This document shows, piece by piece, positions 49,887 through 58,727 of a stretch of 64,000 bases of DNA. Location of the stretch: NCBI RefSeq assembly GCF_004405125.1, contig NZ_SORX01000002.1, forward strand, positions 124,001-188,000. Reading direction: 5' to 3'. Made by a program: the position numbers and the translations under genes. The notes under the pieces were generated by a model, which saw only the letters and a program-made list of their open reading frames with translations, was not told where the DNA came from and searched no databases. This DNA is from Jeotgalibacillus salarius (GTDB lineage: Bacteria > Bacillota > Bacilli > Bacillales > Jeotgalibacillaceae). Every line of letters begins with the position of its first letter. The stretch's first letter is position 1.

Positions 49887-50800
49887 AAAAAAAAGTCGTT
49901 GTAATAGCAGGACCTACAGCTGTTGGTAAAACTGAACTGAGTATCCTGTTATCAAAAAGAATAAACGGGGAAGTCATTAATGGGGATGCAATGCAGGTGT
50001 ATAAAGGTCTTGATATAGGTACTGCAAAGATTACACCTGAAGAAATGCATGGCATACCTCATCATTTGTTTGATATAAAAGAACCTGATCAAACATTTTC
50101 TGCAGCAGAATATCAACATGCAGTCAGAGTAAAGATTGATGAAGTTCATACGCGTGGAGCAATTCCTGTGCTGACAGGAGGAACTGGACTTTACATTCAA
50201 TCAGTATTATACGATTATCATTTTTCTGAAAAAGGAAAAGATGAATCGGTCAGGGCTAAGCTGGAAGCAGAAAATGAAAATCAGGAAATTGATTTGCATA
50301 AAAGGCTGGCTGAGTTAGACAGTGATTCAGCATCTGCTATTCATCCAAATAACATTAGACGGGTGATCAGAGCACTTGAAATCATTGAAACGACCGGTAT
50401 GACCCCGGCAGAGCTGAAAGCTTCACAAAAGGCTGAATCAATTTATGATCATACGTTAATTGGCCTGGATATGGATCGCGATCTGCTTTATCAAAGAATT
50501 AATAAAAGAGTTGATCTCATGATTGAAGCAGGTCTGGAAGGAGAAGTCAGAAAACTTTATGATGCCGGCATTCGCAGTGTAACTTCTGTTCAGGCGATTG
50601 GTTATAAAGAATTTTACGACTATTTTGATGGTAAGCTCACATTTGAACAGACTCAAGATCAGATTAAGCAGAATTCAAGACGCTATGCTAAGAGGCAATT
50701 AACGTGGTTTCGCAACAAAATGACCTTTAATTGGTTTAACATGACTGAAAACAGAGAAAAAAAGATTAAGGAAATAATCGATTATCATGCAGGAATTTAG
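49883..50800 (+). CDS. miaA: tRNA dimethylallyltransferase
   Basis: Adds the dimethylallyl group to A37 of tRNAs reading U-starting codons; MiaB then adds methylthio. P-loop AGPTAVGKTELS, NGDAMQVYKGLDIGTAKI, TGGTGLYIQSVLYDY, and ANNIRRVIRALEI-like HPNNIRRVIRALE. 305 residues. ATG overlaps the previous stop (ATGA), with CAGGGG upstream. hfq follows, as in many bacteria. Confidence 0.95.
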   Translation: MKKKVVVIAGPTAVGKTELSILLSKRINGEVINGDAMQVYKGLDIGTAKITPEEMHGIPHHLFDIKEPDQTFSAAEYQHAVRVKIDEVHTRGAIPVLTGGTGLYIQSVLYDYHFSEKGKDESVRAKLEAENENQEIDLHKRLAELDSDSASAIHPNNIRRVIRALEIIETTGMTPAELKASQKAESIYDHTLIGLDMDRDLLYQRINKRVDLMIEAGLEGEVRKLYDAGIRSVTSVQAIGYKEFYDYFDGKLTFEQTQDQIKQNSRRYAKRQLTWFRNKMTFNWFNMTENREKKIKEIIDYHAGI

Positions 50801-50848
50801 TAACAGAAGGCGAAAGTATAGAGACAGTCAATTTTAGGAGGCGCTCAG

Positions 50849-51079
50849 ATGAAGCAAGCTGTTAATATTCAGGATCAGGTTTTAAATCAATTAAGAAAAG
50901 AAAGTACTTTTGTGACTGTATTTCTGCTTAATGGATTTCAAATCCGCGGACAAATTAAGGCATTTGACAGTTTTACGGTCATGCTTGAATCCGAAGGAAA
51001 ACAACAATTGGTCTATAAGCATGCCATTTCAACATTTGTTCCATCAAAAAATGTATCAATCCAAACTGAAGCTGAATAA
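50849..51079 (+). CDS. hfq: RNA chaperone Hfq
   Basis: Sm-like hexameric RNA chaperone, 76 residues. Start [20 protein letters not shown], Sm1 block [20 protein letters not shown] and Sm2 motif [18 protein letters not shown] before the ATG. Standard place after miaA; short terminator follows. Confidence 0.96.
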   Translation: MKQAVNIQDQVLNQLRKESTFVTVFLLNGFQIRGQIKAFDSFTVMLESEGKQQLVYKHAISTFVPSKNVSIQTEAE

Positions 51080-51108
51080 AAGTGCGCCAAATGGCGCGCT
51101 TTTTTCAT
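51078..51108 (+). terminator. Terminator after hfq
   Basis: AAAAGTGCGCCA / TGGCGCGCTTTT stem with six T. Confidence 0.88.
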
Positions 51109-51131
51109 TTATTACGGGTGAGTAAGCAATG

Positions 51132-51161
51132 ATTCATTTACTCTGCATGTATTCATATAAT
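51132..51161 (+). promoter_or_regulatory. Candidate sigma-E promoter of spoVK
   Basis: ATTCATTT (51132-51139), 14 bases, CATATAAT (51154-51161); resembles sigma-E -35 and -10 elements. spoVK is expressed in the mother cell in B. subtilis. Confidence 0.4.
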
Positions 51162-51190
51162 CCCATATGGACATTCCTAAGGGGTGAATT

Positions 51191-52081
51191 ATGAACGGTC
51201 AGGTTAAATATATCATTAGCCAGAAGCATTCATCTCATCGGATTGAAAGTGAAGAGTGGATGAAGGTTGAGGATGCATTTGAAAATTTCGTAGGTTTAGA
51301 TCATATAAAAGACACGTTGAAGTCGATCGCTGCCTGGTCAGTGATAAATCGCAAACGTGAAGAATTTGGACTGAAGACTGAGCGGCAATCGCATCACATG
51401 TTGTTTTACGGAAATCCAGGGACCGGCAAAACAACCGCCGCACGAGTAATGGCAAATTTATTAAAAGAATTAAAGATCCTCGAAAAAGGACAGCTGATTG
51501 AAGCTGAAAGAGCTGATCTTGTTGGAGAATATATTGGACATACCGCACTTAAAACGAGAGAGCTCATTAAAAAAGCCGAAGGTGGTATTCTTTTTATAGA
51601 TGAAGCTTACTCATTATCCAGGGGTGGAGATAAAGACTTTGGCAGAGAAGCAATTGATACACTGGTGAAGCATATGGAAGATATGAATGGCAGATTCATT
51701 TGTGTATTGGCGGGATACAAACGTGAGATGAATGGATTTCTTAGAATGAACACCGGTTTGAGAAGCCGCTTTTCACATATTTTATACTTTCCGGATTATC
51801 AATTAAAAGAATTGAATAAAATTGCGATTAATATGTTCAGGGATAAAGAATACCAGCTCTCTAAGAATGCTAACAATCGCCTGTTAACGATTATGAGGGA
51901 AATGGACGGAATTAATGGAAACGGGAGGTTTGTGCGAAATATTATTGAATTTATAATCAGAGCTCAAGCCGTTCGTCTATTAAAAGTTGAATCCCTAACA
52001 AAAAAAGATTGCATACTGATTTCAGAGGAAGATGTAATAAAGGGGGTTGAGGAATTCAAAAAAGAAAAGCAGGACATCTGA
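51191..52081 (+). CDS. spoVK: Stage V sporulation protein K (AAA ATPase)
   Basis: CbxX/CfxQ-type AAA ATPase required for spore maturation. 296 residues. Walker A GNPGTGKTTAARVMA, Walker B GGILFIDEAYSL, sensor-like FICVLAGYKREM and the arginine finger region NTGLRSRFSHILYFPDY. SD GGGGTG nine bases before the ATG. A TRIC-channel gene on the other strand ends 17 bases after it. Confidence 0.93.
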   Translation: MNGQVKYIISQKHSSHRIESEEWMKVEDAFENFVGLDHIKDTLKSIAAWSVINRKREEFGLKTERQSHHMLFYGNPGTGKTTAARVMANLLKELKILEKGQLIEAERADLVGEYIGHTALKTRELIKKAEGGILFIDEAYSLSRGGDKDFGREAIDTLVKHMEDMNGRFICVLAGYKREMNGFLRMNTGLRSRFSHILYFPDYQLKELNKIAINMFRDKEYQLSKNANNRLLTIMREMDGINGNGRFVRNIIEFIIRAQAVRLLKVESLTKKDCILISEEDVIKGVEEFKKEKQDI

Positions 52082-52098
52082 AGATATCCTGCTTCCGG

Positions 52099-52704
52099 TT
52101 ATGCCGGATGGATAGACTTAAACGGCAGTCTCCACTTATAGATATAAGATAATATGCGAAGTGTAGTGGTTAATATAAATAAGATATATAAATGCCATGG
52201 TTCTGACGCGATTCCTAGCCCTACAGCAGCGCCTGCCAGAATGGCCCATACAGCATAAATTTCTGATCTTAGTACGAGTGGTTTTCTTCCGGCGAGCAGA
52301 TCACGTATAATACCGCCGCCACTGCCTGTGAGAACTGCTGCAACAATTACAGCACTTAATGGATGATTCATTTCAACTGCGTAGATTGCTCCCTGGATCG
52401 CAAATGCTGCGAGCCCCATTGCATCAAATATATTGCCCCAACGCTTCCAGTGTTTTAATAAATTATGAGGAAATAAAAAAACGGCTGTAATCGACAACAG
52501 TGCGATTTGAAAAAACATCCCCTGTTCCCATAGAGCAGAGACAGGAACACCGATTAACAAGTTTCTGATCGCGCCACCGCCAAAAGCGGTCACGATACCT
52601 AATATATAGACTCCTAATATGTCATACTCTTCCTCCATTGCGATAATCGCGCCGGATATTGCGAAAGCAATTGTGCCAATCATACTTAGTACTTCCCAGG
52701 TCAA
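52099..52704 (-). CDS. TRIC-type cation channel family protein (UPF0126)
   Basis: Membrane protein of 201 residues with two repeats of the UPF0126/TRIC unit: GTIAFAISGAIIAMEEEYDI with FGGGAIRNLLIG, and MGLAAFAIQGAIYAVEM with LTGSGGGIIRDLLAG. The GGG-I/A-IRDLL loops are the hallmark, about seven helices. Similar to B. subtilis YvgT. TTG start is the longest; an internal ATG seven codons on (after GGGAAG) is an alternative. It faces spoVK and diverges from hflX. Confidence 0.85.
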   Translation of the reverse strand: MTWEVLSMIGTIAFAISGAIIAMEEEYDILGVYILGIVTAFGGGAIRNLLIGVPVSALWEQGMFFQIALLSITAVFLFPHNLLKHWKRWGNIFDAMGLAAFAIQGAIYAVEMNHPLSAVIVAAVLTGSGGGIIRDLLAGRKPLVLRSEIYAVWAILAGAAVGLGIASEPWHLYILFILTTTLRILSYIYKWRLPFKSIHPA

Positions 52705-52726
52705 CGATCATCATCCTGCCTTCCCC

Positions 52727-52755
52727 TTGAATTGAACCAAAGATGATTGTATCAT
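52727..52755 (+). promoter_or_regulatory. Candidate promoter of hflX-ynbB
   Basis: TTGAAT (52727-52732), 17 bases, TATCAT (52750-52755). Confidence 0.5.
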
Positions 52756-52821
52756 GAATCGAACGCAATTCAATCTTCAACATTCAAATCTTTTTGATAA
52801 AAATTACAGTAGAAAGCAGTG

Positions 52822-54060
52822 ATGCGATTGGATATCAAAATGGAAAAAGCGATTTTAGTCGGAGTGAACACTGATAAGGCAGTTCAGGATTTTAATGAAT
52901 CGATGAGTGAACTGAACGCACTATCTGAAACTGCCGGCGCACAGCCGGTTTTAGAAGTCATTCAAAATATGGATAAAGTACATCCTGCAACGTATATCGG
53001 GAAAGGAAAACTGGAAGAACTTTCGACAGCTGTTGAAGAATTTGAACCGGACCTGATTATTTTCAACAGTGAATTATCGCCAAGTCAAAATAGAAACTTA
53101 TCTGAAGTGCTTGAAGCGCGGGTGATCGATCGGACTCAACTGATTCTTGATATTTTTGCGCAGCGAGCACGATCAAAAGAAGGAAAGCTGCAAGTGCAGC
53201 TCGCTCAACTTGAGTACATGCTCCCAAGACTCGGGGGACAGGGGGTTGAACTCTCAAGACTTGGAGGAGGCATCGGTACAAGAGGACCGGGTGAAACGAA
53301 ACTGGAAACAGACCGCCGTCATATCAGAAGAGAAATAAGAGAGATTAAAAAAAGGCTCGAACAAGTTGTCAGGCATCGTGCAATTTACAGAGAAAGACGT
53401 AAACAGAATCAGGCTTTTCAAATCGCGTTAATTGGGTACACAAACGCTGGTAAATCAACGCTTTTTAATTTGCTTGCCAACGCAGATACACATGAAGAGA
53501 ATAAGCTTTTCGCTACTTTGGATCCACTTTCAAGAAAGTGTGTGCTTCCAAGTGGTTTTGAGACGATTATTACTGACACTGTAGGATTTATAAAAGATTT
53601 GCCAACTTCATTAATAGCATCTTTCAGATCCACACTTGAAGAAGTAAAAGAAGCCGATTTTTTGCTGCACATTGTGGACTCTTCACATCCTAATCACGCA
53701 GAACACGAAAAGACAGTTAAAAAATTGTTGAGTGATCTCGACATGGATCAAATTCCAAGAATGACGGTTTATAATAAAGAAGATTTATTGACTGAAGATT
53801 TTGTTGCTGATCGCACCGATCCATTCGTTTTAATGAGTGCAGTGAAAAAAGAAGATAAAAAAGTACTGTCAGAGATTGAGAAAGAAGTTAAACATTTGTT
53901 AAAACCCTACAGCATGATGATCTCTTCAGATGATGGAAAAGTACTGGCTCAATTAAAAAACGAGAGCATGTTAACAAAGCTGGAATTTGTTGAAGAGAAT
54001 GAAAGTTATATTGCTGAAGGATATATCAGCGCAGATCATCCGCTTGCCGGGAAAATATAA
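52822..54060 (+). CDS. hflX: Ribosome-associated GTPase HflX
   Basis: Splits stalled or idle ribosomes under stress. About 412 residues. N-terminal HflX domain (ETAGAQPVLE, HPATYIGKGKLEEL, NSELSPSQNRNL, VIDRTQLILDIFAQRA), glycine-rich GGGIGTRGPGETKLETDRR, then the G domain: G1 GYTNAGKSTLFN, G3 DTVGFIKDLP, G4 NKED. The start is unclear: GTG 52819, ATG 52822 or ATG 52840, none with a strong SD. ynbB follows after 16 bases. Confidence 0.94.
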   Translation: MRLDIKMEKAILVGVNTDKAVQDFNESMSELNALSETAGAQPVLEVIQNMDKVHPATYIGKGKLEELSTAVEEFEPDLIIFNSELSPSQNRNLSEVLEARVIDRTQLILDIFAQRARSKEGKLQVQLAQLEYMLPRLGGQGVELSRLGGGIGTRGPGETKLETDRRHIRREIREIKKRLEQVVRHRAIYRERRKQNQAFQIALIGYTNAGKSTLFNLLANADTHEENKLFATLDPLSRKCVLPSGFETIITDTVGFIKDLPTSLIASFRSTLEEVKEADFLLHIVDSSHPNHAEHEKTVKKLLSDLDMDQIPRMTVYNKEDLLTEDFVADRTDPFVLMSAVKKEDKKVLSEIEKEVKHLLKPYSMMISSDDGKVLAQLKNESMLTKLEFVEENESYIAEGYISADHPLAGKI

Positions 54061-54076
54061 TTCAGGAGAAATATAA

Positions 54077-55330
54077 ATGAGTATAAATTCGTACGATACT
54101 GAAGAAATGAATACTTTAAATAAAAAAATAGAAAATAAAATAGCATGGCGTCATAGGGAAATCGAAGGCACTGCTGAATTTAATCAGTTAAAAGTACTGA
54201 ATGCTTTTAAAAAAAATAAAATTAGCGACAGTCATTTCAACCCTACCACAGGATATGGTTATGATGATCACGGCAGAGATGCACTCGAAGCGGTTTATGC
54301 TGACACGTTCAAAGCTGATGCTGCTTTAGTCCGGCCTCAGATCATTTCTGGTACACACGCGATTAATATTGCTTTGTTCGGCACTTTGAGACCTGGAGAT
54401 GAATTACATTATATAACCGGAAAACCGTATGATACGCTTGAAGAAATTATCGGGATAAGAGGCACTAATAATGGTTCATTGAAAGACTTTGGCATTCACT
54501 ACAAACAGACAGATCTCCTGAATGATGATATTGACATTGATTCTGTTCTGGCAAACATGTCTGATAAAACAAAAGTTGTAGGTATTCAACGTTCGAAAGG
54601 TTATGCTGTGAGACCGTCTTTTACAATAAATAAAATAAAGAAAATCATTGCTGAAATCAAATCGATTTATCCGAATGTCATCATTTTTGTTGATAATTGT
54701 TATGGGGAATTTGTTGAATCAGAAGAACCAATTGAAGCAGGTGCCGATTTAATTGCGGGTTCTCTCATAAAAAACCCGGGTGGAGGGCTTGCTAAAACAG
54801 GTGGATACCTGGCAGGTAGACAGGACTTAATTGACCTTTGTGCTTTTCGTATGACTTCTCCAGGAATTGGTGCGGAAGCAGGTGCCAGTTTATATTCACT
54901 GCAGGAGATGTATCAGGGATTCTTTCTTGCTCCGCACGTCGTCAGCCAAGCATTAAAAGGTGCGGTTTTTACCTCTGCATTATTAGAAGAAGCAGGAATG
55001 AAAACCACTCCGTCGTGGGATGAATACAGAACGGATTTAATTCAGGCAGTTGAATTTCATGATCGGGCTAAGATGATTGCTTTTTGTCAGGGTGTGCAGG
55101 AGTTTTCTCCTATTAATGCAAATTTCACTCCGCATCCTGATTACATGCCCGGTTATGAGGATGATGTGATTATGGCTGCAGGAACTTTTGTGCAGGGTTC
55201 AAGTATAGAACTGTCTGCTGATGGCCCTTTAAGACCGCCGTTCGCCGCCTATATACAAGGCGGACTGACTTATGAGCATGTCAAAATAGCAATTACTGGA
55301 GCATTGAAAAAAATGAATAATAATTTATGA
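54077..55330 (+). CDS. ynbB: PLP enzyme YnbB (EF-P modification)
   Basis: Fold type I PLP enzyme of the methionine gamma-lyase/aluminium-resistance-like family, 417 residues. Blocks HFNPTTGYGYDDHGRDALE, ALVRPQIISGTHAINIALFG, FVDNCYGEFVE and the PLP-lysine region SLIKNPGGGLAKTGGYLAG. In B. subtilis YnbB, GsaB and YmfI are needed to build 5-aminopentanol on EF-P; YmfI lies 32 kb upstream here. AGGAG eight bases before the ATG. Same position as in B. subtilis, between hflX and glnR. Confidence 0.92.
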   Translation: MSINSYDTEEMNTLNKKIENKIAWRHREIEGTAEFNQLKVLNAFKKNKISDSHFNPTTGYGYDDHGRDALEAVYADTFKADAALVRPQIISGTHAINIALFGTLRPGDELHYITGKPYDTLEEIIGIRGTNNGSLKDFGIHYKQTDLLNDDIDIDSVLANMSDKTKVVGIQRSKGYAVRPSFTINKIKKIIAEIKSIYPNVIIFVDNCYGEFVESEEPIEAGADLIAGSLIKNPGGGLAKTGGYLAGRQDLIDLCAFRMTSPGIGAEAGASLYSLQEMYQGFFLAPHVVSQALKGAVFTSALLEEAGMKTTPSWDEYRTDLIQAVEFHDRAKMIAFCQGVQEFSPINANFTPHPDYMPGYEDDVIMAAGTFVQGSSIELSADGPLRPPFAAYIQGGLTYEHVKIAITGALKKMNNNL

Positions 55331-55333
55331 AAA

Positions 55334-55368
55334 AATCTAAACGGGACTTGATGTGTTCCGTTTTTTTA
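55334..55368 (+). terminator. Terminator after ynbB
   Basis: AAACGGGAC / GTTCCGTTT (one mismatch-like G/A pairing position) with loop TTGATGT and seven T. Confidence 0.8.
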
Positions 55369-55384
55369 TATTACCGATGTTAGA

Positions 55385-55480
55385 GCATCATCACTGGAAT
55401 CGGAAATGGGTGATTTCGGCAGAAGGAATCTGAGGGGTCTCACCACAGGCATACCGATGCGGAAAACTTTAGCTGACTTT
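55385..55480. repeat. Possible second degenerate intergenic repeat copy
   Basis: No reading frame. The order of blocks (CTGGAATCGGAAATGGGTGA, then GCAGAAGGAA, then GGGGTCTCACCACAGGCAT, then GCGGAAAAC) recalls the stretch at 18600-18720 and the common Bacillales intergenic repeat. Weak. Confidence 0.22.
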
Positions 55481-55581
55481 AACATAGCCAATGTATTAAA
55501 TTGAATAAAAATAATTTAATTTTAGAAAATATGCATAAATCGTTGTAAAAAGGGAAGAAAATAATAGTCAAGACAAATTCA

Positions 55582-55598
55582 TGTTATAAAACCTAACA
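55582..55598. promoter_or_regulatory. GlnR operator 1 (upstream)
   Basis: TGTTATAAAACCTAACA, an exact match to the GlnR/TnrA pattern TGTNAN7TNACA. Confidence 0.88.
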
Positions 55599-55603
55599 TG
55601 TAG

Positions 55604-55632
55604 TTGACAGAAAATTTAACATGATATATAGT
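55604..55632 (+). promoter_or_regulatory. glnRA promoter
   Basis: TTGACA (55604-55609), 17 bases, TATAGT (55627-55632). Confidence 0.85.
55605..55621. promoter_or_regulatory. GlnR operator 2 (overlaps -35)
   Basis: TGACAGAAAATTTAACA, one base off the consensus and overlapping the -35 box, the same layout as the two sites of the B. subtilis glnRA promoter. Confidence 0.82.
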
Positions 55633-55662
55633 TAAATTGTCGACAGGCAAGAAAGGGGTTAT

Positions 55663-56052
55663 ATGATGGGCAGTGATATTAGACGCAGCATGCCTCTTTT
55701 TCCTATAGGAACAGTCATGCAGCTGGCCGATTTAACCGCCCGTCAGATTCGCTACTATGAAGAGCACGGTTTAATTGCTCCGGCCAGAACGGAAGGTAAT
55801 CGCCGCCTCTTTTCATTAAATGATATTGACAAATTACTTGAGATTAAAGACCTTCTCGAGCAAGGTGTGAATATGGCTGGAATTAAGCGGATCCTGGGGG
55901 ATGGCACAGAAGCCAATTCAGATCGACCTGCTAAAAAGCCTGACTTATCAGAAAACGACCTTAGAAAACTGTTAAAACAGGAAATGATGGGTAATGGTAA
56001 GTACAGCAAAACCAATTTAAGAGCGGGAGACCTATCCAGGTTTTTCCGTTAA
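55663..56052 (+). CDS. glnR: Glutamine synthetase repressor GlnR
   Basis: MerR-family regulator, 129 residues. Winged-helix block [21 protein letters not shown] with [15 protein letters not shown], a short helical linker, and a C-terminal tail ending [11 protein letters not shown], the segment that senses feedback-inhibited glutamine synthetase. Two adjacent ATG codons (55663, 55666) follow AAAGGGG; either may be used. It controls its own operon through the two operators upstream. Confidence 0.96.
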   Translation: MMGSDIRRSMPLFPIGTVMQLADLTARQIRYYEEHGLIAPARTEGNRRLFSLNDIDKLLEIKDLLEQGVNMAGIKRILGDGTEANSDRPAKKPDLSENDLRKLLKQEMMGNGKYSKTNLRAGDLSRFFR

Positions 56053-56081
56053 ATAATTACATACAACAGGAGGAGTTATTA

Positions 56082-57419
56082 ATGAGCACGTATTCAAGAG
56101 AAGATATTATGAAAATGGCTAAGAAACAGAATGTGAATTTCATCAGACTTCAGTTTACAGACATTCTTGGTACAATTAAGAACGTTGAAATTCCTGTAAG
56201 CCAGTTAGAAAAAGCACTAGATAACAAAATGATGTTCGATGGTTCTTCTATTGAAGGTTTCGTTCGTATTGAAGAATCAGATATGTATTTGTTCCCGGAT
56301 CTTGACACTTGGGTTGTTTTCCCTTGGACAGCTGGAGGAGATGGTAAGGTCGCCCGTTTGATCTGTGACATTTACAATCCGGATGGTACTCCATTCGATG
56401 GAGATCCACGAAACAACTTAAAGCGTGTACTGACTGAAATGGAAGAGTTAGGATTTACTGATTTCAACTTAGGGCCTGAGCCGGAATTCTTCCTGTTCAA
56501 ACTCGATGTTAATGGAGAGCCTACGCTTGAACTGAATGATAAGGGTGGTTATTTTGACCTTGCACCTACAGATCTTGGAGAAAACTGCCGACGTGATATC
56601 GTAATTGAGCTTGAAAAAATGGGCTTTGAAATTGAAGCGTCTCACCATGAAGTTGCTCCGGGACAGCATGAAATTGATTTTAAATATGCTGATGCAGTAT
56701 CTGCATGTGACGATATTCAAACGTTTAAGCTTGTAGTTAAAACAATTGCGAGAAAGCACGGTCTTCATGCAACATTCATGCCTAAACCATTATTCGGTGT
56801 TAACGGATCAGGTATGCACTTTAACATGTCACTGTTTACAGAAGGTAAAAACTCATTCTTTGATGAAAATGCTGATAAACAGCTAAGTGAAACAATGAAG
56901 CAGTTTATGGCCGGCATTCTAAATCATGCTTCAGGCTTTACAGCAGTTACAAATCCGACTGTAAACTCTTATAAGCGTCTTGTACCAGGCTATGAAGCGC
57001 CTTGTTATATTGCATGGTCTGCAAGAAACCGCAGTCCTCTGGTACGTATTCCGGCATCACGTGGAATGAGTACGCGAGTTGAAGTTCGTTCTGTTGATCC
57101 ATCTGCTAACCCATACCTTGCTATGGCAGTAATGCTTAAAGCAGGTCTGGATGGTATTAAGAACAACATGACTCCACCAGAATCGATTGACCGAAACATT
57201 TATGTAATGGATAAGCAGGAACGTGAAGCAGCAGGAATCAAAGATCTTCCTGGCACACTTTTTGCAGCACTTGAAGAGTTGAAGAATGACCAGGTTATTA
57301 TTGACGGCCTCGGTGAACACATCTTCGAACACTTTGTAGAGGCAAAAGAAATAGAGTGGGATATGTTCCGCACACAGGTTCACCCATGGGAGAGAGAACA
57401 GTATTTAGAAATGTATTAA
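56082..57419 (+). CDS. glnA: Glutamine synthetase type I
   Basis: Makes glutamine from glutamate and ammonia; the enzyme itself signals nitrogen state to GlnR and TnrA. 445 residues. [47 protein letters not shown] (quoted in part), [32 protein letters not shown] and ends EREQYLEMY. Complete at the 3' end although a phage element begins about 40 bases later. ACAGGAGGAG before the ATG. Confidence 0.98.
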   Translation: MSTYSREDIMKMAKKQNVNFIRLQFTDILGTIKNVEIPVSQLEKALDNKMMFDGSSIEGFVRIEESDMYLFPDLDTWVVFPWTAGGDGKVARLICDIYNPDGTPFDGDPRNNLKRVLTEMEELGFTDFNLGPEPEFFLFKLDVNGEPTLELNDKGGYFDLAPTDLGENCRRDIVIELEKMGFEIEASHHEVAPGQHEIDFKYADAVSACDDIQTFKLVVKTIARKHGLHATFMPKPLFGVNGSGMHFNMSLFTEGKNSFFDENADKQLSETMKQFMAGILNHASGFTAVTNPTVNSYKRLVPGYEAPCYIAWSARNRSPLVRIPASRGMSTRVEVRSVDPSANPYLAMAVMLKAGLDGIKNNMTPPESIDRNIYVMDKQEREAAGIKDLPGTLFAALEELKNDQVIIDGLGEHIFEHFVEAKEIEWDMFRTQVHPWEREQYLEMY

Positions 57420-57424
57420 GAGTT

Positions 57425-57462
57425 TTGACCCTCGAGCCACAAGGCTTTGGGGTTTTTCTTTT
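57425..57462 (+). terminator. Terminator of glnRA, also possible attachment core
   Basis: ACCC-AGCC-ACAA-GGCT-GGGT style stem followed by TTTTTCTTTTT. It is the last host-like sequence before the integrase-binding-type repeats, so the crossover core of the element may lie here. Confidence 0.55.
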
Positions 57463-57520
57463 TGTGGGCATTAATGCATTTGAAAAGATACATAATGACG
57501 TTGCCCACAATTTGCCCACA
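57462..57520. promoter_or_regulatory. Integrase arm-type sites / element end
   Basis: TTGCCCACA occurs at 57501-57509 and 57512-57520 in direct repeat, and inverted as TGTGGGCAA-like TTGTGGGCA at 57462-57470. Clusters like this beside a tyrosine integrase gene are typical arm-binding sites of an attachment region. Confidence 0.6.
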
Positions 57521-57535
57521 TGATACAGTAAAAAA

Positions 57536-58708
57536 TTAATCGAGGATGTCTTTAGCGTATGCTTCAAAACGGTCCATCGATTCTGTTTCAATTCGTTTAC
57601 TGATGTGGGCGTACACCTGACTTGTTATTTGCTCGCTGTCATGTCCTAAACGTTCCTGGATATATTTCATGCTCGCACCGGCTTCCATTTGTAAAACAAC
57701 GTGTGTGTGACGCAGGGAATGTATGCGCAGTTTAGGAAGTTCTGAACGCTTCAGTATTCTTTCAAATGCATTGAACAAGCTGCTCTTTGGCATAATGTCT
57801 CCGTCATTTCTGCAGAACACCAGGTTAATATCATGACGGTACAATTCTTTTAAGGCGAGTTTATTTTGGTTCTGCCATTTCATATGGAAGTGAAGGTCAT
57901 TAATTAAACTTTTCCGAATCGTAACCACTCTACTGGACTTGTAGGTTTTTGGATCGCCGAATAACTCTTCATCAGGCTTAGCATCGAAATCAAGGGTTTT
58001 ATTGATATTGATCGTGCCAGCTTTTAGATCTATGTCAGTCCATTGGAGGGCAGCTGCTTCACCTTTACGCATGCCAGTTTCAATTAGCGTTTTAAAGAAG
58101 ATCCAATAGATGTAACCGTATTTATGAGCCTGTGTAAGAAACTCCGATATATCTCCGCTATCAATGAAATCTATTTCCTGCTTTTTGGTTTTACCTTTAA
58201 TCACAGCATTCGTGCATGGGTTCTTTTTAATCTTTCCAATCATTTCAGCCTTGGCCAGTGCATTGTTCATGGTGGAATGGGTAATCTCAATCGTACGTTT
58301 TGAGTATTCATTCTCGTGTAAGCTATTTAAAAACTTTTGATACATCATCGGTGTGATTTTACTCAGCATTACATTTTTAAAGTAGGGGAGGATTCTCTTT
58401 TTAATACCTGTCTGGTGCGTAATCAGCGTATTCTTTCTCACGCTGTCTTTTTTATATTCAGTCAGCCAGTACTGGAGGTAGGCTTCAAGTGTCATATCCT
58501 CTGACTGATCATATCCTTCTTCAAGTTCAATTTTTCTTTTGTCAGCTGCAAGTATGGCCTCAGCTTTCGATGTGAAACCTCCACCGGTTGCTTCCCTGAA
58601 TTTATTTTCAATGGGATCTTTATAACGTAACCGGTATTCCCATTTAGCACCACATGTGCAACGTTTTTTTCCAGTACATGTACAACCTCTCCGTCTGAAG
58701 CTAGCCAT
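57536..58708 (-). CDS. int: Tyrosine site-specific integrase
   Basis: Integrates and excises the element that begins here. 390 residues. Catalytic residues: Arg in ETGMRKGEAAALQW, HSLRHTH (H-x-x-R), LGHDS, and the Tyr in QVYAHIS. The N-terminus has an unusual cysteine cluster, C9, C11, C17 and C19 (CTCTGKKRCTCG), perhaps a zinc-bound arm-DNA-binding part, followed by a SAM-like core-binding domain. AGGAGG eight bases before the ATG. It points toward glnA and its probable att site. Confidence 0.95.
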   Translation of the reverse strand: MASFRRRGCTCTGKKRCTCGAKWEYRLRYKDPIENKFREATGGGFTSKAEAILAADKRKIELEEGYDQSEDMTLEAYLQYWLTEYKKDSVRKNTLITHQTGIKKRILPYFKNVMLSKITPMMYQKFLNSLHENEYSKRTIEITHSTMNNALAKAEMIGKIKKNPCTNAVIKGKTKKQEIDFIDSGDISEFLTQAHKYGYIYWIFFKTLIETGMRKGEAAALQWTDIDLKAGTININKTLDFDAKPDEELFGDPKTYKSSRVVTIRKSLINDLHFHMKWQNQNKLALKELYRHDINLVFCRNDGDIMPKSSLFNAFERILKRSELPKLRIHSLRHTHVVLQMEAGASMKYIQERLGHDSEQITSQVYAHISKRIETESMDRFEAYAKDILD

Positions 58709-58727
58709 CTAATTACCTCCTTTATCT

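Noticed and set aside
57421-57470. Disruption of glnA by the phage element
   Set aside because: The glnA C-terminus is complete and a terminator follows it, so the gene appears intact.
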